A stretch of DNA of 64,000 nt from Erwinia oleae (GTDB lineage: Bacteria; Pseudomonadota; Gammaproteobacteria; Enterobacterales; Enterobacteriaceae). Of this stretch, positions 62,253 through 64,000 are shown in pieces (the first letter of the stretch is position 1; each line of letters begins with the position of its first letter). Location: NCBI RefSeq assembly GCF_000770305.1, contig NZ_JNVB01000009.1:1-64000 (forward strand). The letters are read 5' to 3'. The notes under the pieces were generated by a model, which was not told the origin of the DNA, made no database searches, and worked only from the letters and a program-made list of their open reading frames with translations. A program made the translations under genes and the position numbers.

Positions 62253-62909
62253 TCACGACTCCCGTTTCGCTTTGCTGCGATGACGAATGATTTCAATCAC
62301 GCCGGGCAGAATCGACACCAGTATTATCGCTACGATCAGGTAGTGAATATTTTGCTGGACGGCAGGCAAATTGCCAAAGAAATAGCCCGCATAGGAAAAC
62401 AGGATAACCCACAGCAGGCCGCCAGCCACGTTATACAGCGCAAAGTGACGATAGGACATTTTACCCATACCGGCCACGAACGGCGCGAAGGTCCGCACAA
62501 TCGGCACGAAGCGCGCCAGAATGATGGTTTTGCCGCCGTGGCGCTCGTAGAACTGATGCGTTTTTTCCAGGTAACTGCGGCGGAAAATTTTCGAATTGGG
62601 GTTGCTGAACAGCCTGTCGCCAAACAAGCGACCAATTGTATAGTTTACCGCGTCGCCCAGAATGGCCGCGATGCACAGCAGCAGCGCCATCAGATGAACG
62701 TTCAGCGCACTGTCGGGAATGGCGGCCAGCGCACCGGCCACAAACAATAGCGAATCGCCCGGCAGGAACGGCGTCACCACCAGCCCCGTTTCACAGAACA
62801 GGATCAGAAACAAAATGGCGTAGATCCAGACGCCGTACTGGGCAACCATTGCCTGCAAATGAACATCAATATGCAGGATAAAATCGATCACGGTGTGAAT
62901 CATTTCCAT
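62253..62909 (-). CDS. dedA: DedA-family membrane protein
   Basis: Inner-membrane protein of the DedA/VTT family, now linked to lipid scrambling and envelope homeostasis. 218 residues from ATG 62909 ([18 protein letters not shown]) with AAGGA at 7 bases; the frame is open to 63104, but that overlaps truA. Conserved [30 protein letters not shown] and [20 protein letters not shown] (the amphipathic Arg/Pro motif). Confidence 0.96.
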   Translation of the reverse strand: MEMIHTVIDFILHIDVHLQAMVAQYGVWIYAILFLILFCETGLVVTPFLPGDSLLFVAGALAAIPDSALNVHLMALLLCIAAILGDAVNYTIGRLFGDRLFSNPNSKIFRRSYLEKTHQFYERHGGKTIILARFVPIVRTFAPFVAGMGKMSYRHFALYNVAGGLLWVILFSYAGYFFGNLPAVQQNIHYLIVAIILVSILPGVIEIIRHRSKAKRES

Positions 62910-62937
62910 ACGTGTTTCCTTCAATACGCCAGCAGGT

Positions 62938-63744
62938 TTAATCTTCCAGGAAGAGCGGCCCCATCGGTGGACGGGGTAAGTCATAACGTTCGGGATAATC
63001 GACCGCCACCAGGTACAGCCCTTCGGCTCTGGCGGTAGCGGCAGCCAGCGTGCGATCTTTCGCCGCCAGCAGCTCGGCCATCCAGCTCTCCTGCTGATTC
63101 CCACAGCCTATTTCCATCAGGCTGCCAACGATATTGCGCACCATATGATGCACAAAGGCATTGGCTTTGATGTCAACGATCACATATGCGCCTTTACGGC
63201 AGACGTTCAGGTGAATCACATTGCGCCACGGCGTCCGCGACTGGCACTGCACGGCGCGAAACGACGTGAAATCATTTTCGCCCAGCAGCGCCTGTCCGGC
63301 ACGCTGCATTTTCTCTGCATCCAGCGGGTGATAAAAATGGGTGACGCCGCCGTTAAGTATCGCCGGACGCAGCCGCCGGTTGTAAATGACGTAGCGATAA
63401 CGCCGCGCCGTAGCGCTGAAGCGTGCGTGAAAATCTTCAGCGACGGCTTTCACCCAGCGCACGGCGATGTCGTCCGGCAGATTGGCATTCACGCCCAGCG
63501 TCCAGGCTGCATCCTTGCGTATTGACGTGGTTTCAAAGTGCACCACCTGCCCCGTGCCGTGCACGCCCGCATCGGTTCGGCCCGCGCAAAATACGCTGAC
63601 CGGATGGTTCGCCACGCTCGCCAGCGCTTTTTCCAGCTTCTCCTGCACGCTGCGCACTTCCTGCTGACGCTGCCAGCCATAGTAGCGGCTGCCGTCATAC
63701 TCAATGCCAAGCGCGACTTTCTGTCGCGGTTGCCCTTCTGACAT
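62938..63744 (-). CDS. truA: tRNA pseudouridine(38-40) synthase
   Basis: Makes pseudouridine at positions 38-40 of the tRNA anticodon arm. 268 residues (E. coli 270). Catalytic Asp58 (D60 in E. coli) in [18 protein letters not shown]; other blocks: [21 protein letters not shown] and [15 protein letters not shown]. Its ATG overlaps the usg stop as ATGA. Confidence 0.97.
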   Translation of the reverse strand: MSEGQPRQKVALGIEYDGSRYYGWQRQQEVRSVQEKLEKALASVANHPVSVFCAGRTDAGVHGTGQVVHFETTSIRKDAAWTLGVNANLPDDIAVRWVKAVAEDFHARFSATARRYRYVIYNRRLRPAILNGGVTHFYHPLDAEKMQRAGQALLGENDFTSFRAVQCQSRTPWRNVIHLNVCRKGAYVIVDIKANAFVHHMVRNIVGSLMEIGCGNQQESWMAELLAAKDRTLAAATARAEGLYLVAVDYPERYDLPRPPMGPLFLED

Positions 63745-64000
63745 CAGTACAGATACTCCTGAACCAGTTTTTCCGCCGTTTTGACGGCCATCAACGCGCC
63801 GCCGAAGCGCACGTTGTCCGCCACGGACCAGAACTGCAACATCTCCGGTACGCCGTAGTCATTGCGCACGCAGCCAAGACTGAGATGCGCGCTGCCTGAG
63901 GCATCGCCCACCTGGGTGGGATAACTGTCCTCTTCCGAGAGAGCGATATCCTCCTGCTGCTGAAAGGCGTCGCGCGCCTCTTCGGCCGACATGGGCCGCA
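63744..64000 (-). CDS. usg: Usg, aspartate-semialdehyde-dehydrogenase-like protein, C-terminal part
   Basis: About the last 85 codons; the gene continues past the right edge. The frame is open to the edge, so the ATG at 63992 is internal. The sequence [18 protein letters not shown] and [20 protein letters not shown] matches the C-terminus of Usg (about 337 residues in E. coli), ending [14 protein letters not shown]. Usg resembles Asd but is not known to have that activity. Coupled to truA. Confidence 0.93.
   Translation of the reverse strand, partial: RPMSAEEARDAFQQQEDIALSEEDSYPTQVGDASGSAHLSLGCVRNDYGVPEMLQFWSVADNVRFGGALMAVKTAEKLVQEYLY

Overview
The window reads as a contiguous chromosomal segment of an enterobacterium with the classic E. 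coli-type order rcsC-gyrA-ubiG-nrdAB-yfaE ... menFDHBCE-elaBA-nuoA-N-lrhA-alaA-yfbRSTUV-ackA-pta-yfcD/F/H-hisJQMP-ubiX-purF-cvpA-dedD-folC-accD-dedA-truA-usg. Protein lengths and motifs match E. coli family members almost one for one. Several E. coli genes are missing (yfaL, the inaA/glp cluster, yfcC, yfcE, yfcG, folX, argT) and an opgD gene sits between elaB and elaA. This suggests a relative outside Escherichia/Salmonella, possibly an Erwiniaceae genome (Pantoea/Erwinia/Mixta type); that placement is inference. No rRNA, tRNA, IS element, phage gene or CRISPR array was seen.

Layout. 1-4051: the 5' end of rcsC, gyrA, and divergent ubiG. 4086-5766: a visibly AT-richer insert of two unrecognised, probably paralogous genes, the only clear accessory island. 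6275-10160: nrdA-nrdB-yfaE behind paired NrdR and DnaA boxes. 10236-18438: yfaY and the menaquinone operon menF-D-H-B-C-E with translationally overlapping genes. 18566-21729: elaB, opgD behind a perfect CRP palindrome, elaA and a 60-residue orphan. 21873-37098: the 13-gene complex I operon with fused nuoCD; it contains an unusual 213-base nuoL-nuoM spacer. 37754-40883: lrhA and alaA separated by 988 bases. 40948-50284: yfbR, yfbS, hxpA, yfbU, yfbV, the acetate genes ackA-pta and an orphan membrane protein. 50345-52697: yfcD, yfcF, yfcH. 52702-55729: the histidine/basic amino acid ABC transporter, with a sigma-54 promoter and NtrC-like sites upstream. 55985-64000: ubiX, purF, cvpA behind a perfect PurR box, dedD, folC, accD, dedA, truA and the 3' part of usg.

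Functional logic. Most of the window is central metabolism: DNA topology and dNTP supply (gyrA, nrdAB, yfaE, yfbR), quinones (ubiG, ubiX, men operon) feeding NADH dehydrogenase I (nuo), acetate overflow (ackA-pta), purine, folate and fatty-acid entry steps (purF, folC, accD), and amino acid supply (alaA, hisJQMP). The best candidates for something undescribed are the two-gene insert at 4086-5766, a promoter-terminator pair at about 62126-62204 that could make a small RNA, a structured and possibly switching leader before alaA, a 33-codon ORF before ackA, and the nuoL-nuoM spacer element.
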